Origin: Klebsiella oxytoca NBRC 105695
GTDB lineage: Bacteria; Pseudomonadota; Gammaproteobacteria; Enterobacterales; Enterobacteriaceae
DNA length: 64,000 nt
NCBI RefSeq assembly: GCF_001598695.1
Contig: NZ_BCZK01000001.1
Location: forward strand, 62,001 to 126,000
Direction: 5' to 3'
The first letter of the stretch is position 1; each line of letters opens with the position of its first letter. The notes beneath the pieces are model-generated. The model ran no database searches. It saw only the letters and a program-made list of their open reading frames with translations, and had not been told where the DNA came from. This document shows, one piece after another, positions 20,890 to 31,200 of this stretch. Position numbers and translations under genes: made by a program.

Positions 20890-20995
20890 CTCCCCGGCTT
20901 GCGGCGTTAACGCCAGAGCCGGGCTCCCCGAATGTACGGCCCTGTAGCTTGACCGGGGTAGCCCGGCTAAGCGTAGCGTAAGCCGGGAGTTCTCC
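20890..20995. repeat. REP/BIME cluster
   Basis: REP units CCCGGCTTGCGGCGTTAACG and GTAGCCCGGCTAAGCGTAGC...GTAAGCCGGGAG, filling the gap between the convergent yehS and yehR genes. Confidence 0.8.
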
Positions 20996-21008
20996 GCGCC
21001 AGTCTGGG

Positions 21009-21470
21009 TTATTTCACTTCTTTAAAACCCTGTGATTTCAACATTTTTTCCGACTCGCTCAGCGAAATAAACTTTTGCGAACAGTCGGTAAAGCTGGCCC
21101 CGGGTAATTGACACAGCTCGCTGATTTTAGCCTGATTAAAGTCGATGGAGAGGTGTTCCTGCGCGGCGCTCTCTTTATAGTCGACGCTGTGGGTGACGCC
21201 TTTGATTTTGCTGTAGGCCACGCCGATAGGATCGATGATCTTGCGCGCCTGCTCTTCGTTACTCACCCCGAGTGATGTATAGGGAATAGTATTCTCCGCG
21301 TCCTGGCGGGTAACGACATCGTCTTTGTAGTGATAGGTATAGGTCAGGTCTACGCCGTTCATCGTGTTGTGAAACGTCTTGACCTCATCTTTGTTGTTAT
21401 CGCAGCCGACGAGCGCGGCCATCATTAACGTTGCGCCCAGAGCGGCGGTAATCCTGCGGTTAAATTTCAT
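21009..21470 (-). CDS. yehR: Lipoprotein YehR (DUF1307)
   Basis: A 153-residue lipoprotein, the same length as E. coli YehR, with signal peptide and lipobox (ALVGC-DNNKDE). Asp at +2 would favour retention in the inner membrane. The DUF1307 body includes VDLTYTYHYKDDVVTRQ and ends QGFKEVK. The ATG at 21470 was preferred because AAGGA stands six bases upstream; the in-frame ATG at 21476 directly abuts the ribosome binding site. It starts 12 bases after the yehQ stop and so is the last gene of the yehL-M-P-Q-R operon, an envelope protein at the end of an otherwise cytoplasmic set. Molecular function unknown. Confidence 0.88.
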   Translation of the reverse strand: MKFNRRITAALGATLMMAALVGCDNNKDEVKTFHNTMNGVDLTYTYHYKDDVVTRQDAENTIPYTSLGVSNEEQARKIIDPIGVAYSKIKGVTHSVDYKESAAQEHLSIDFNQAKISELCQLPGASFTDCSQKFISLSESEKMLKSQGFKEVK

Positions 21471-21482
21471 TATCATTCCTTG

Positions 21483-23489
21483 TTAATCAATCATCATCTC
21501 TAATTGTATACAGAGTTGGGCGATAGCGCTGAGCGTATCCTCGGAAGTCGCCGTTTCGCGCTCGGCCAACTGGCGGAGCAGGCGCGCGAGATGATTAAAT
21601 CCGCCGTTGGTTAAATCGTCGCTCAGCGTCATCGCTTCGCGAAAAAGGCCCTTTTGCTGATAGCGCAGGCCGTTGCGCATAATCTGGATCAGCAGCGCCC
21701 GGGTGCGCTGCAACAGCGTCAGGGCCAGCGACCGCGGCGGCAGGATATCGCCGGCAGGCAGCGGCCCAACGGGAAGCGGTTCCGCGTTCAGCGCCCAGCC
21801 GCGGGTGCGGGTCATCATTACCAGCGGTTCCAGGCTAAGCTGCCCGCGGCTAAAGGTGACCATCCCGGACACCATCACTACCGGATCGTCCGCCTGGCTG
21901 AGCAGCGCCGCCATTCGCTCAACGGCATAGGGCGCGCTGGCGGCGGCGGGAAGGGACAGCTGCAAAACGTTGTCTTGCCCTTCGCCGCTGAGAACCTGCG
22001 CATCCAGCGTTTGCCGGGCGGCGTCCCATCCGACGGCAAGACAGGCATCCACCGGCAAAATAAACAGATTATCCACCTGATTAAGCGGACGCACCCACGC
22101 CGGAGGGCGCTGGCGCAGATACTCACGCAGCGCCGCAACCCCCGGCTGGCGCAGCGGCGCGCTGAGCAAAAGCCAGGCCTCTTCACTGAGCGGAACGTTG
22201 CTGCTCAGGCGGTGGCGCGCGCTCAGCAGCAGTTCGCCGCTGGCATTGCGGCTCGCTGATTGAGTAATTATCTGCCCGCCCGCCAGCGCGCCGGCCTGGA
22301 AGCTAAACAGGCGGCGCTGCCACAGCGGGATTTGCGCCCGTTCCGCCAGCGGCCAGCTGCGCGACAGATGCATAATGCTGCCGGTATCCGGGTCGCTAAA
22401 CCAGATGCGTAAACCGTAGCGGTGATTATCCTGCCAGCTGCGCATTCCCAGGGAGATAAGTCGCAAATGATCGAGCAGCGCTTCACCGGCGATACCCTGG
22501 CCCACCACGGTGCGCCACGGCAGGGGCGGCGTCTGGTCGGCATCGGCAAGCTGCGCCATTCTGTCGGCGCTCTCAAGGCGGGCGTTAAGTCCTGCCAACT
22601 GGCTGAGAAGCTGTTCAGGATGGTAATGGCTGGCGCGCTGCTGAAGGGCCTCGACGCCTTCACGAAGCTGAGCAAGCGCGCCGACGACCCAGCGCCAGTT
22701 TACCGTCTGCGCCGCGCGCTGCGCCCGGGTGAACGCAGCCTCGAAGCCAATAGGCGGCTGGCTGACGCCGCTTTGCCACAGCAGTTGGCTGAGCTGGCGG
22801 AGGCTTTGTCGACAGGCCTCGCCGTCAGGGGTATCAAAAGGCCCTCCGCGGGCGGCGGCCTTGCGGCTGCGCGTTTGCCAGACCAGGTGCGTAAAGCCAG
22901 GCTGCTGGGCTTCGGCATCGGTAAAAGCCTGAACCGCCAGCGCCACGTGTTCGCACAGCGAGCCGTCGACGCAGTCGCAGCGGGCAAAACGGATGCTGCT
23001 GCGGGAATAAAAACGCACATCGCTCATCGGCAGCTTTGCCGAAGGCGTTTCGTTAGGTCGGCAGAATAGCTCCACCGCGACGCCTTTATCCGCCAGCTGC
23101 TGCGCCCGCTTCAGAACGGACTCGGGGAGAGCGGCCAGTTCCGCTTGCCACAGTCCCGGATGCCAGCGTTCGCCGCTCTCCGGTTCCCCTTCGGGATGCT
23201 CATCACCGGTATTGGCGCGCTGGTAGCTGAGGATCAGCATCACGCGATGACGACACATGCCGCTGGCGCCGCAGGTACAGCTGGATTCTTTGAGCGCCTG
23301 GCCTTTTGCCAGCCGGGTGCGGGTGCCGTCGTGAAATACGGCGGTCAGGGTGCCGTCTTCATCCTGCGCAAGCTCGGGGATATTGCCGTTATCCAGCTCT
23401 TTCTGGCTGCGTTTTACGAATCCGGCGTTGCTTAGCGCCATGAGCGCCTGCGGGGTGAGTTCCAGTAATTCGGGGCGTAAAGGCATCAT
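21483..23489 (-). CDS. yehQ: SWIM zinc-finger protein YehQ
   Basis: A 668-residue cytoplasmic protein. Two SWIM-like zinc motifs of the form CxC-x5-CxH are visible in the N-terminal third, at about residues 71-81 (CTCGASGMCRH) and 171-181 (CDCVDGSLCEH). SWIM domains bind DNA or protein. The remaining 450 residues are helical and of unknown function. The start codon overlaps the yehP stop in an ATGA arrangement, so translation is coupled. It belongs to the yehL-M-P-Q-R operon. A second ATG one codon in (MMPLRP) is equally possible. Confidence 0.88.
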   Translation of the reverse strand: MMPLRPELLELTPQALMALSNAGFVKRSQKELDNGNIPELAQDEDGTLTAVFHDGTRTRLAKGQALKESSCTCGASGMCRHRVMLILSYQRANTGDEHPEGEPESGERWHPGLWQAELAALPESVLKRAQQLADKGVAVELFCRPNETPSAKLPMSDVRFYSRSSIRFARCDCVDGSLCEHVALAVQAFTDAEAQQPGFTHLVWQTRSRKAAARGGPFDTPDGEACRQSLRQLSQLLWQSGVSQPPIGFEAAFTRAQRAAQTVNWRWVVGALAQLREGVEALQQRASHYHPEQLLSQLAGLNARLESADRMAQLADADQTPPLPWRTVVGQGIAGEALLDHLRLISLGMRSWQDNHRYGLRIWFSDPDTGSIMHLSRSWPLAERAQIPLWQRRLFSFQAGALAGGQIITQSASRNASGELLLSARHRLSSNVPLSEEAWLLLSAPLRQPGVAALREYLRQRPPAWVRPLNQVDNLFILPVDACLAVGWDAARQTLDAQVLSGEGQDNVLQLSLPAAASAPYAVERMAALLSQADDPVVMVSGMVTFSRGQLSLEPLVMMTRTRGWALNAEPLPVGPLPAGDILPPRSLALTLLQRTRALLIQIMRNGLRYQQKGLFREAMTLSDDLTNGGFNHLARLLRQLAERETATSEDTLSAIAQLCIQLEMMID

Positions 23490-24622
23490 GATTGTAAATT
23501 CTCCGCCAGCCAGGAGGCCAGCTCGCCGGGCGTCATGGCGGCGATTTGCGCCCCGACGTTAACCAGCGCCTGGGCCATATCGTGGTCATAACAGGGGGAT
23601 GCCGAACTGTCTAACGCCGCCAGCCCGAGGACTTTAGCGCCGCTTTGCACGCTCAGCTTGACCTGATTAATCAGTAGCGAGTTCGCCCCGCCTTCGAAAA
23701 AGTCGCTCACCAGCACGATGACGCTTTTTTGCGGTTGTTCAATCAGCTGTCGCGCATATTCAACGGCCTGGGCGATATTGGTCCCGCCGCCGAGCTGAAC
23801 TTTCATCAGCAGCTCTACCGGGTCGGCAACGTCGTCCGTGAGATCCACCACGCTGGTATCAAACGCCACGAGGTGCGTACGAATGCCGGGCAGCTGCCAT
23901 AAGCAGGCCGCCATAACCGCCGAATGGATAACGGAATCCACCATCGAACCGCTCTGATCGACCAGCAAAATCAGCTGCCATTTTTCGCTGTGGCGTTTAA
24001 TACGGCTGATAAACTTAGGCGATTCAATGTACAGCTTGCTGCGCTGCGGGTCCCAGTGCTTGAGGTTGGCGCGCAGGGTATTCTTGAAGTCGAAGTTGCG
24101 CGCCAGCGGGATACGCGAGGGGCGGCGCCGATCGCGCGCGCCGGAAAAAGCCTGGCGCACCTCTGTCGCCAGCCGGGCCATAATTTGCTCTACCACCTGG
24201 CGCACCAGCTTGCGGGCGGCGTTCAGCACGTCTGGATTCATCAGATGTTTAGTATGCAGTACCGCTCGCAGCAGGCTTTCGGAAGGCTCGATACGTTCAA
24301 GCACTTCCAGATTGGTCACCACCTCATCGATGCCGTAGCGCAGTACCGCATCGCTCTCCAGCCGCTCGATAACCGGCTGCGGAAAAAGCGAGTGGATAGC
24401 GTTGATCCATTCCGGCGTCGTCAGGCTGGAATCCTCCAGTCCACCCTGGCGCTCGCCTCGCCGTAGTCGCTCCGGATCGCGGCCGTAGAGCCACTCCAGC
24501 GCATGGTCTACCTGACGGGCATGCTCATCGAGGCCGCCGAGGCTGTTTTCGGCGGCCTCGCCCAGAATCAGCCGCCAGCGCTGGAGCTCCTGGGTTGCCA
24601 GAATATCGGATAACCTGTTCAT
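23486..24622 (-). CDS. yehP: VWA-domain protein YehP
   Basis: A 378-residue protein, the same length as E. coli YehP. The C-terminal half is a von Willebrand A domain with a complete metal-ion-dependent adhesion site: D222-x-S224-x-S226 in LLVDQSGSMVDS, T281 in LGGGTNIAQ, and the Asp in VLVSDFFEGG (about D307). The N-terminal 200 residues are helical. In MoxR-VWA pairs the VWA protein is the substrate or adaptor partner of the AAA+ ATPase, here YehL. The ATG at 24622 shares one base with the yehM stop; the open frame runs 60 codons further upstream inside yehM and was not used. Confidence 0.92.
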   Translation of the reverse strand: MNRLSDILATQELQRWRLILGEAAENSLGGLDEHARQVDHALEWLYGRDPERLRRGERQGGLEDSSLTTPEWINAIHSLFPQPVIERLESDAVLRYGIDEVVTNLEVLERIEPSESLLRAVLHTKHLMNPDVLNAARKLVRQVVEQIMARLATEVRQAFSGARDRRRPSRIPLARNFDFKNTLRANLKHWDPQRSKLYIESPKFISRIKRHSEKWQLILLVDQSGSMVDSVIHSAVMAACLWQLPGIRTHLVAFDTSVVDLTDDVADPVELLMKVQLGGGTNIAQAVEYARQLIEQPQKSVIVLVSDFFEGGANSLLINQVKLSVQSGAKVLGLAALDSSASPCYDHDMAQALVNVGAQIAAMTPGELASWLAENLQS

Positions 24623-26907
24623 TAGCGTACTCCCCAATGGCGTAGCGCGGCCAGCGCCTGCTGTTCCAGCTGCTGATGATAGAGTAACTGCTCCGGCGAG
24701 CAGGCAACCGGCGCCTGTAGCGCAGAGGTCGGTAGCATGGACATGTGATAGTGATCGAGCACCTGGCGGGCCAGCTCGCCGCGTTCCCGAGGCGGCAGCC
24801 ACGCCATCGCCGCCCGCAGATCCGGCAGCGCGAGAATAAACTCATCGTCCGCCAGCCGGGCGAGCAGCGCGCTGAATCCCGCGATAAAAGCGGGCTGACA
24901 GGCGAGCTGATGGCGCGCCAGCGCCAGCATACCGTGGACCGCTTCTCCCAGACGCTGCGGAGAGAGCTGCGTCAGCAGGGTCAGCGCTGCTTCAGCGGTT
25001 GCCGTGGGATGCTCAAGACGAATCAGCGCGCCGAGCGCCGCGCCGCGGTCGAGCGGTGCGGCATCTGCGGCGTGAATTCGCCGTTCAAGCAGCGCCAGGG
25101 CGGCGCTGAGCGAAACTCCCGGTAAAACGCTGCCGCTGTGGAGATCGCGCAGGATGTGGCACAGGGTGCGCCAGCTATGCAGATGGGCGTGAAACTGCTG
25201 CTCTTCGGCAACGCCGCTGGATTCGCAAAGCCACAGCGTCCGGTCAAGCGCCGCGCAAAGCGTGATTTCCAGCACCGCGGCGTTTTGCATACCGCTGCTC
25301 TCATCTTGCTGCCAGAGGGCGTAAAGCACCTCCAGCGCTGGCCCCATTTCGGCAAACTGGCTCTCTTCGGCAATCAGCTGCGCCAGCTGTTCCAGCATCT
25401 GCTGGCTGAAGGTAGAGAGCCCCGCCAGCGCGGCCTGATTCAGGCTGGCGGCCAGGCTTTTGATCCCCCCGCAGGCCAGAATAGCCGCTTCCAGCCGCTG
25501 GCGCGCGGCCTCCGCCAGGGAAGCGCCGTAGCGGGAGGCCTCGATCAGGACCGCGTGCTGCTCCAGGGTTGGAAACAGTCGCCAGCGCTCTTCGCCATCG
25601 CCGGAAAGCGTCACCGCGCTGCCCGTTTGCTGCTGGAAACCGGGAATGTCGAGGATGGCCAACCGGTGTAAGACCTGACTTTTTGCTAATCCCTCGGGCG
25701 TATAGCGATTGATGTTCAGGTTTGCCGGTACGGCGATCCCGACGCGCGCCAGCTCGCGATCGACGTCCTGCGGCAGCGGCGGCAGCGGCGTTCCCTGAGC
25801 GAGCTTGCCGAAACCGGCTCCCGCCAGCGCATCCACGATGGTCAGCAGAATCGGATCGGTTTGCGGATGAATCACGCCGCGATAGCTCCACGGTAGCGGG
25901 GCATTGAGCGCTTCTTTGATTAACGAGCCCGCCAGCGCGTCAAGCCAGTCGCAGCGCAGCGGCTGGGTATGGCCGCGTATCTGCGCCAGCGCCATTGCGC
26001 GCAGGTGGGCGGCAGCGAAATCGGCCGTTGAGGCGGGAAGGCGATGCTGGCGCAGGCGGGCAAGGATAGTTTTCAGCAGCCGTTCCCCGGCCTGACGCAG
26101 GCCCAACTGCCAGCACCAATTTTGCCAGACCGGCGCCGGCATCCCGGAAAGATAGCCCGCCAGAACGTCCAGCCGTTTTTCGCTATAGGGGGTGAGGTAG
26201 CAGCCGGTGACGGCGTCGGGCGTCGGTGGCGGCGGGGATTCAGGTTCCTGCGCTGGCGCCCGGCAATTCCGCCACAGGGCTGCCAGCGCCGGGGCGTGCC
26301 AGCCGCCGCAGACCACCACGACCGGGCCGTCATTTTGCTGCATGGCCCATGCCACCCAGCGGGCCATCCAGGCTTCCCGCTGCCGGCTGTTTTCCCCGCC
26401 GCTGCTATCGCCGCGCAGCTGGATAAAGTATGTTTCCAGCGCCTGCTCCAGTCCGGCTCGCTGGGTTTCATCTTCGAACAGATGGTCCCACAGCGCGTCG
26501 GTATTCTCCATTCCGCTGGCGGCTAACAGGCGCTGCTGGTCATCGGCGCGGCGAGCGTCAGAGGCATCGCTGTCATCCTCTCTTTGCGCCCAGACCGGTA
26601 AATCGATAAAGCGAATATGCGCGCCCGTCGCCCGGGCGCTCAGCAGCGCCTGCCACTCGGGGGAGAATTCGGCAAACGGCGTCCAGGCACCGCGTCCCGC
26701 CGCGCCGCCCTCCTGAGACTGGCAGTAGCTGTAGATGGCGATGGGCAATTGATGGGGTAAAAACAGCTCATCCAGGCGCTGATTAAAGTCCACCGGCCCT
26801 TCAATCAGAACGTAGCGCGGACGCGTTTGTTCGATGCGTTCTTTTACCAGCCTGGCGCAGGCCGGGCTGTGGTGTCGAACGCCGATAATTAACGGCTGCT
26901 CTGGCAT
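24622..26907 (-). CDS. yehM: YehM, DUF5682-type protein of the MoxR-VWA operon
   Basis: A 761-residue cytoplasmic protein beginning MPEQPLIIGVRHHSPACARL. It has distinct stretches VLIEGPVDFN (about residue 37) and VVVCGGWHAPALAALW (about residue 210), and a helical, glutamine- and alanine-rich C-terminal half. It is homologous over its full length to E. coli YehM (about 759 aa). No catalytic motif is certain; the early RHHSP and EGP motifs are the most conserved-looking positions. GAGGGA precedes the ATG at 26907; a longer frame to 27036 overlaps yehL and was rejected. It lies 10 bases after yehL and overlaps yehP by one base. Confidence 0.87.
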   Translation of the reverse strand: MPEQPLIIGVRHHSPACARLVKERIEQTRPRYVLIEGPVDFNQRLDELFLPHQLPIAIYSYCQSQEGGAAGRGAWTPFAEFSPEWQALLSARATGAHIRFIDLPVWAQREDDSDASDARRADDQQRLLAASGMENTDALWDHLFEDETQRAGLEQALETYFIQLRGDSSGGENSRQREAWMARWVAWAMQQNDGPVVVVCGGWHAPALAALWRNCRAPAQEPESPPPPTPDAVTGCYLTPYSEKRLDVLAGYLSGMPAPVWQNWCWQLGLRQAGERLLKTILARLRQHRLPASTADFAAAHLRAMALAQIRGHTQPLRCDWLDALAGSLIKEALNAPLPWSYRGVIHPQTDPILLTIVDALAGAGFGKLAQGTPLPPLPQDVDRELARVGIAVPANLNINRYTPEGLAKSQVLHRLAILDIPGFQQQTGSAVTLSGDGEERWRLFPTLEQHAVLIEASRYGASLAEAARQRLEAAILACGGIKSLAASLNQAALAGLSTFSQQMLEQLAQLIAEESQFAEMGPALEVLYALWQQDESSGMQNAAVLEITLCAALDRTLWLCESSGVAEEQQFHAHLHSWRTLCHILRDLHSGSVLPGVSLSAALALLERRIHAADAAPLDRGAALGALIRLEHPTATAEAALTLLTQLSPQRLGEAVHGMLALARHQLACQPAFIAGFSALLARLADDEFILALPDLRAAMAWLPPRERGELARQVLDHYHMSMLPTSALQAPVACSPEQLLYHQQLEQQALAALRHWGVR

Positions 26908-26917
26908 GCGTGTTCCC

Positions 26918-28006
26918 TCACGGCAGGCGGTGGCGGGCCTGATAATAGGCCTGCCAGTGGGCTTCTTTATGCGTACCGACGCGCTGCTCAAAATAGCGGC
27001 GCAGGCGGGCGCGGTCGTCCTCGTTATCTTTGACAATTGTACCGGCGATGCAGTCTACCAGGTCGGCGGGCTCTCCGGCGCGAGCGGCCAGAAACCAGGC
27101 ACGCACGCCGACGGCATGGGCGACGTTAACCGCTTCGGCGGTGGACATAATTGCGTTGAGAGTATCCATTGAGGTTTTCTTTCCGCCCTCGGCGCGCAGA
27201 TCGCGGAAGGTCTGGACCAGCAGTTCCAGTACGGCATCGGGCACTTTATGCGGAATGCCGCTATGCGCCAGCAGGCGTGCCGACGCGTTAGCCACCAGCT
27301 CCAGCTCCTGCTGAAAATCCATGATTGGAAAGACGGTTTCGAAGTCGAAGCGACGTTTAAGCGCCGCGCTCATTTCGTTGACCCCGCGATCGCGGGTATT
27401 GGCGGTCGCAATGATATTAAACCCGGCGCGGGCATAGAGCAGGCTATCCTCACCGCTTAGCTCCGGGATCGCCATTACCCGGTCGGAAAGCATCCCCAGC
27501 AGGCAGTCCTGAACCTCCAGCGGCGTGCGGGTTATCTCTTCGAAGCGGACGATTTTCCCGTCGCGCATGCCTTGATACAGCGGGGCGGGCACCAGCGCCT
27601 GGGTCGAGGGTCCCTGGTTGATCAACAGCGCATAGTTCCAGGCGTACTTGATTTGATCTTCGGTAATCGACGCGCCGCCCTGAATGGTGAGCCCGGCATC
27701 GCCGCAGACGGCGGTGGCCAGCAGCTCTGAGAGCAGCGATTTTGCCGTGCCCGGCTCACCGACCAACATCAGGCCGCGTCCGGTCGCCAGCGTGACCAGC
27801 ATCCGCTCGACGGCGGCGGGGCTGATAACCACTTTACGGCTGATGTCGCGAGCGCTATCGCCGAGGATAAACGCGCGCGCCGCAGGCAGGCTTAACTGCC
27901 AGCCGGGCGGGCAGGGGAAAGGGTCATTCTGTTGCAGCCGCGCGAGTTCATCGGCGTAGAGCACGGCGGCTGAGGGGCGCTGAAGATGTTTTTCCTGTTG
28001 TATCAT
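26918..28006 (-). CDS. yehL: MoxR-type AAA+ ATPase YehL
   Basis: A 362-residue AAA+ ATPase. Walker A is GEPGTAKS (residues 83-90), Walker B IVRFEEI (about 152-158), sensor 1 NIIATANTRD (about 197-206), and the arginine-finger region ALKRRFDFE (about 215). The overall pattern fits the MoxR/BchI helix-2-insert group, chaperone-like ATPases that remodel protein complexes with a VWA partner. It is first gene of yehL-M-P-Q-R, with AAGGA seven bases before the ATG. A strong hairpin (28175-28207) separates it from the tandem YehI-like genes upstream. Confidence 0.93.
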   Translation of the reverse strand: MIQQEKHLQRPSAAVLYADELARLQQNDPFPCPPGWQLSLPAARAFILGDSARDISRKVVISPAAVERMLVTLATGRGLMLVGEPGTAKSLLSELLATAVCGDAGLTIQGGASITEDQIKYAWNYALLINQGPSTQALVPAPLYQGMRDGKIVRFEEITRTPLEVQDCLLGMLSDRVMAIPELSGEDSLLYARAGFNIIATANTRDRGVNEMSAALKRRFDFETVFPIMDFQQELELVANASARLLAHSGIPHKVPDAVLELLVQTFRDLRAEGGKKTSMDTLNAIMSTAEAVNVAHAVGVRAWFLAARAGEPADLVDCIAGTIVKDNEDDRARLRRYFEQRVGTHKEAHWQAYYQARHRLP

Positions 28007-28167
28007 CGTTTCTTCCTTAAAGAGACAGCGGTAATCGTTAGACCTTATTTATGCGCAGCAGATTGCGTGAGGTGCTTTATTTCTGAGCTTGATATATCGG
28101 ATTATATTTAACGCAACATCTTCCTGCGTATCTTGTAGTTAAAAAGGCACATTAGGTTCGTGGGGCT

Positions 28168-28207
28168 AAAAAGCCAATATTCGACTCATGCGGTGAGTCG
28201 AATATTG
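28168..28207 (-). terminator. Terminator between the YehI-like genes and yehL
   Basis: Perfect 14-bp inverted repeat, CAATATTCGACTCA / TGAGTCGAATATTG, with a five-base loop. Read on the minus strand it is followed by GGCTTTTTAG, giving a T-run after the stem. It lies 30 bases past the stop of the third YehI-like gene. The remaining 160 bases up to yehL are A/T-rich and should hold a separate yehL promoter. Confidence 0.75.
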
Positions 28208-28236
28208 TTGCTAATTGACTCACCTCGTTTGTCGCA

Positions 28237-31200
28237 CTAGCGGGAAATAATCTCTATTGTGCTTAGCGCTTCGCTGAGATCCTGAGGATCGAGCCGGGAA
28301 AACGCAACGGGTTGTTCGCCGTAATAGAGCGTTATCGCGCCAAACTGCTGAGGAGCTTTAGCGTCTATGCTGTAGTGAACAAATCCCGGCGTGATTTCCA
28401 GTATCAGCCGATGCTGAGCAACATCGTAACAGAAATAGCTTTCGCTACCTTGCCACCAGCCCCGGCCGCGGATGCCCAGCAGCTGCCCGCAGGTCGTCGA
28501 CCTTCCCTGCCAGCGCGTTAGCTTGCTGACTGAAGTTTCTTCCGGCAGCAGCAGGAGAGTATGGCGGGTCAGCTGACGGAACGGCGGCAATAGCTGGTAA
28601 TCGGCAAAGAGTTGTTCAAACGCCGCCCGCGTCAGGTCGTCCATTTCCAGCGGATGAACGATGCCGAATAGTGCATCTTCCGGCAGCGTGATGGGCTCAT
28701 CCTGGCCGTCGCAGAACTCTCCCTCGGCCGCGATGCGAAAAGCGGCGAGCAGGCGACGAGGCTCATTAGCGGCGTATACTCCCCATACCAGGCGGCGGGT
28801 CACATTGTGGGTCAGCGGGTGGTCGACGAACAGCGACTGAAACTCCGCGCGCGTCCAGCGCCGCGCCAGCCGCAGGGCATTTTCCAGATGCGGTAGCAGG
28901 CGTTTCGCCACGCGAGCGGCATCTTTTTTCAATCCTTTCAGCCGGAGCAGCGCTTCCGCGGCTTTTGTCTGGTCATCTTCGGCGCGCAGGCGCGGGAGGC
29001 TCTTTTGCCGCGCTCCCTGCTGGTCATAAATTACCGGCTGCAGATTTTCATCAAAGCGCACGCTAAAGCTGCGGGTACCGAAATCAAAGGTCAGCGCACC
29101 GGGATTATCCAGCCCCAGCGTCGGCGTAAGCCGATCCTGCAGCTGCTCTTCGCTCAAATCGCGCGCTTCGGCAATCTCTTGCAGACAACGTTCCGCGCTG
29201 TCGCGCAGCGGGCGGGATTTTGCCCGTTGCGAAATATGGTCCAGCTGCAGCAGCGACATATCGCTGCCGATGCGGGTCAGAAGATGCAGGCCGCTGGCGG
29301 CGCGGGCAGATTTCCCTTCCTGCGGCCAGGCGAGAATAAGTTGGGTTAAATCACGCACCGTACTCTCATCGCCAAAGATCCCCAGCGTCTGAAAAGCCCA
29401 GTTTTCTTTGCCGGGCGCACCGGCATTCTGCCAGGCTTTGAAGAGATCCCAGGCGAAAGCGGCCAGCGATTGAGGCTGACAGGCGGCTTTGACTAAATCC
29501 AGCCCGCAGTAAAAGTGGCCGCCCTGGGCGAAGCGCAGCATATCGCCGAGAATTTCCAGCGCATCGTCGGTCAGCGGCTGGTCGTTGCTGAGAAGCCGCG
29601 GCCTGCGCCAGAGCGCGGGCTGCCAGAAATCCGGCGCTTTCGGCGTGCGGGCCGGATAATTATCCAGCGGATCTTGCGTCAGCAACTGCTCCAGCGCTGG
29701 CCATAGCCTCGGTTCGTGCCAGCGTTGCGCCACCGTTTGCAGCTGCGCGTGATGGCCTTCCTGATACAGCAGACGCAGGGCGTTAATGGCCGCTTCGCGG
29801 CTATCGCCTGCTTTATCGAACGCCAGCGGAATTAACGCGGCGGCGGCGTGTTCCGGCCATTGCAGTAGCCACTGGCGGGCGAGATGGCTCTGCGCCTGAA
29901 AGCGCCGCCAGACGCGGGCCACCGGCAGCGCCAGCTCCGTTGCGCCGAGATGCATCAGCAGCGGAAAGATCACTTTTGGCCGATGCCGGAGCGCCAGCAG
30001 CAGGCCGGGCAGGGCGTCAGTCCCGAGGATGCTCAACAGGTATTCAGCGCCGACAAATTTGAAATTTTCTTCATTAATGCGCTGCCAGAGGGTTACCGCC
30101 TGCTTGCGGGGGAGCTGCATAAGCAGATAAAGATTCCAGCACTCGTTGGGGTGATAGCTTTCTTCGAGATAGTCTCGCCAGGCTTTGAGAAGCGCTTCGT
30201 TATCACCGCTGTGCAGCGCTCTGATAGCGGCTTTATCCCAGCCTGTTTTAGTCCTGTATGCGCTGTGCCACGGCGACCCTAAATGCCCTTGCTGTCCATT
30301 CAAAGTATATTGATGAAAAAGATAATCCATATCCTGAAAGCCCAGCTCCTCTAATACCACCTCACCTTTGCGGCTAATGCGCTCATGCAGCGGCAGGTCG
30401 TTAAAGAAGCAGGCCGGTTTGCCGGCGGCCAGCGCCTCCCGCTCTCCAGGCTGCCAGTACTCCTGCGGCGCAAGCTTCAGCGGCGATAGCGCAAAACGCG
30501 GCGCGGCGGCTTTTTTCTTTTTACTGCGCCACGGCGGCGAGAGCAGAATTTCCGGCAGGCCGGGGTTATCGACGGTCACCGTGACGCCTGCGGGCAGCGC
30601 CTGTCGGAACGTCGCCAGAAGTTCCCGCGCCTGCGCGCTTAGCCAGGGACTAACCTGTTCGACCAGCGGCGGATGCGTATTCAGCAGCGTCCGGAGCAGC
30701 ATTCGCCAGCCCTCTGCGCGTTTTTTCTGCTGCTGCGGGAGCTTTTTCGCTTCAATATGCGGATAGCCCGGACGCGCGGGCGGCTCCGGTAGCGCCAGCA
30801 GCTCTGCCAGCGCCGCCAGCGTCGAGGCGGGAAATTGTCTGGCATATTTTGCCACGCGCAGCTGGCTGGGCTTGTTTTTATCCGCCACCAGCAGCAGCAG
30901 GCGAATAACCTGCGGATGGTTGATTTGCGCCAGCAGGCTACCGCAGTCGTCTTTATGCGCGTAAATCGCCAGCCTGGCGACTGCCGCCAGCCCCTGTTCA
31001 CGCAAAAGCGCGGCGCAAGCGGCATAGCCGTAGCGGTTTGCAAAATAGCCATCGCTGTCCTGGCGATCGGTAAAAATATCACTCGACCAGGTTTCCTCAA
31101 GCTTCGCCAGCACGGCGGGGTCGGTGGCGACGGCTTTAAGCCACTCTTTTGACGACCGCCAGGAGTTGTCAATGCAACGTCCGGCTATTTGATTGGCGAT

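Noticed and set aside
24623-24802. 60-codon N-terminal extension of YehP
   Set aside because: It overlaps the end of yehM; the ATG sharing a base with the yehM stop matches the E. coli start.
28217-28240. Second GACTCA motif near the 28175 hairpin as a regulatory box
   Set aside because: A six-base match is too short to support a site beyond its chance proximity to the terminator.
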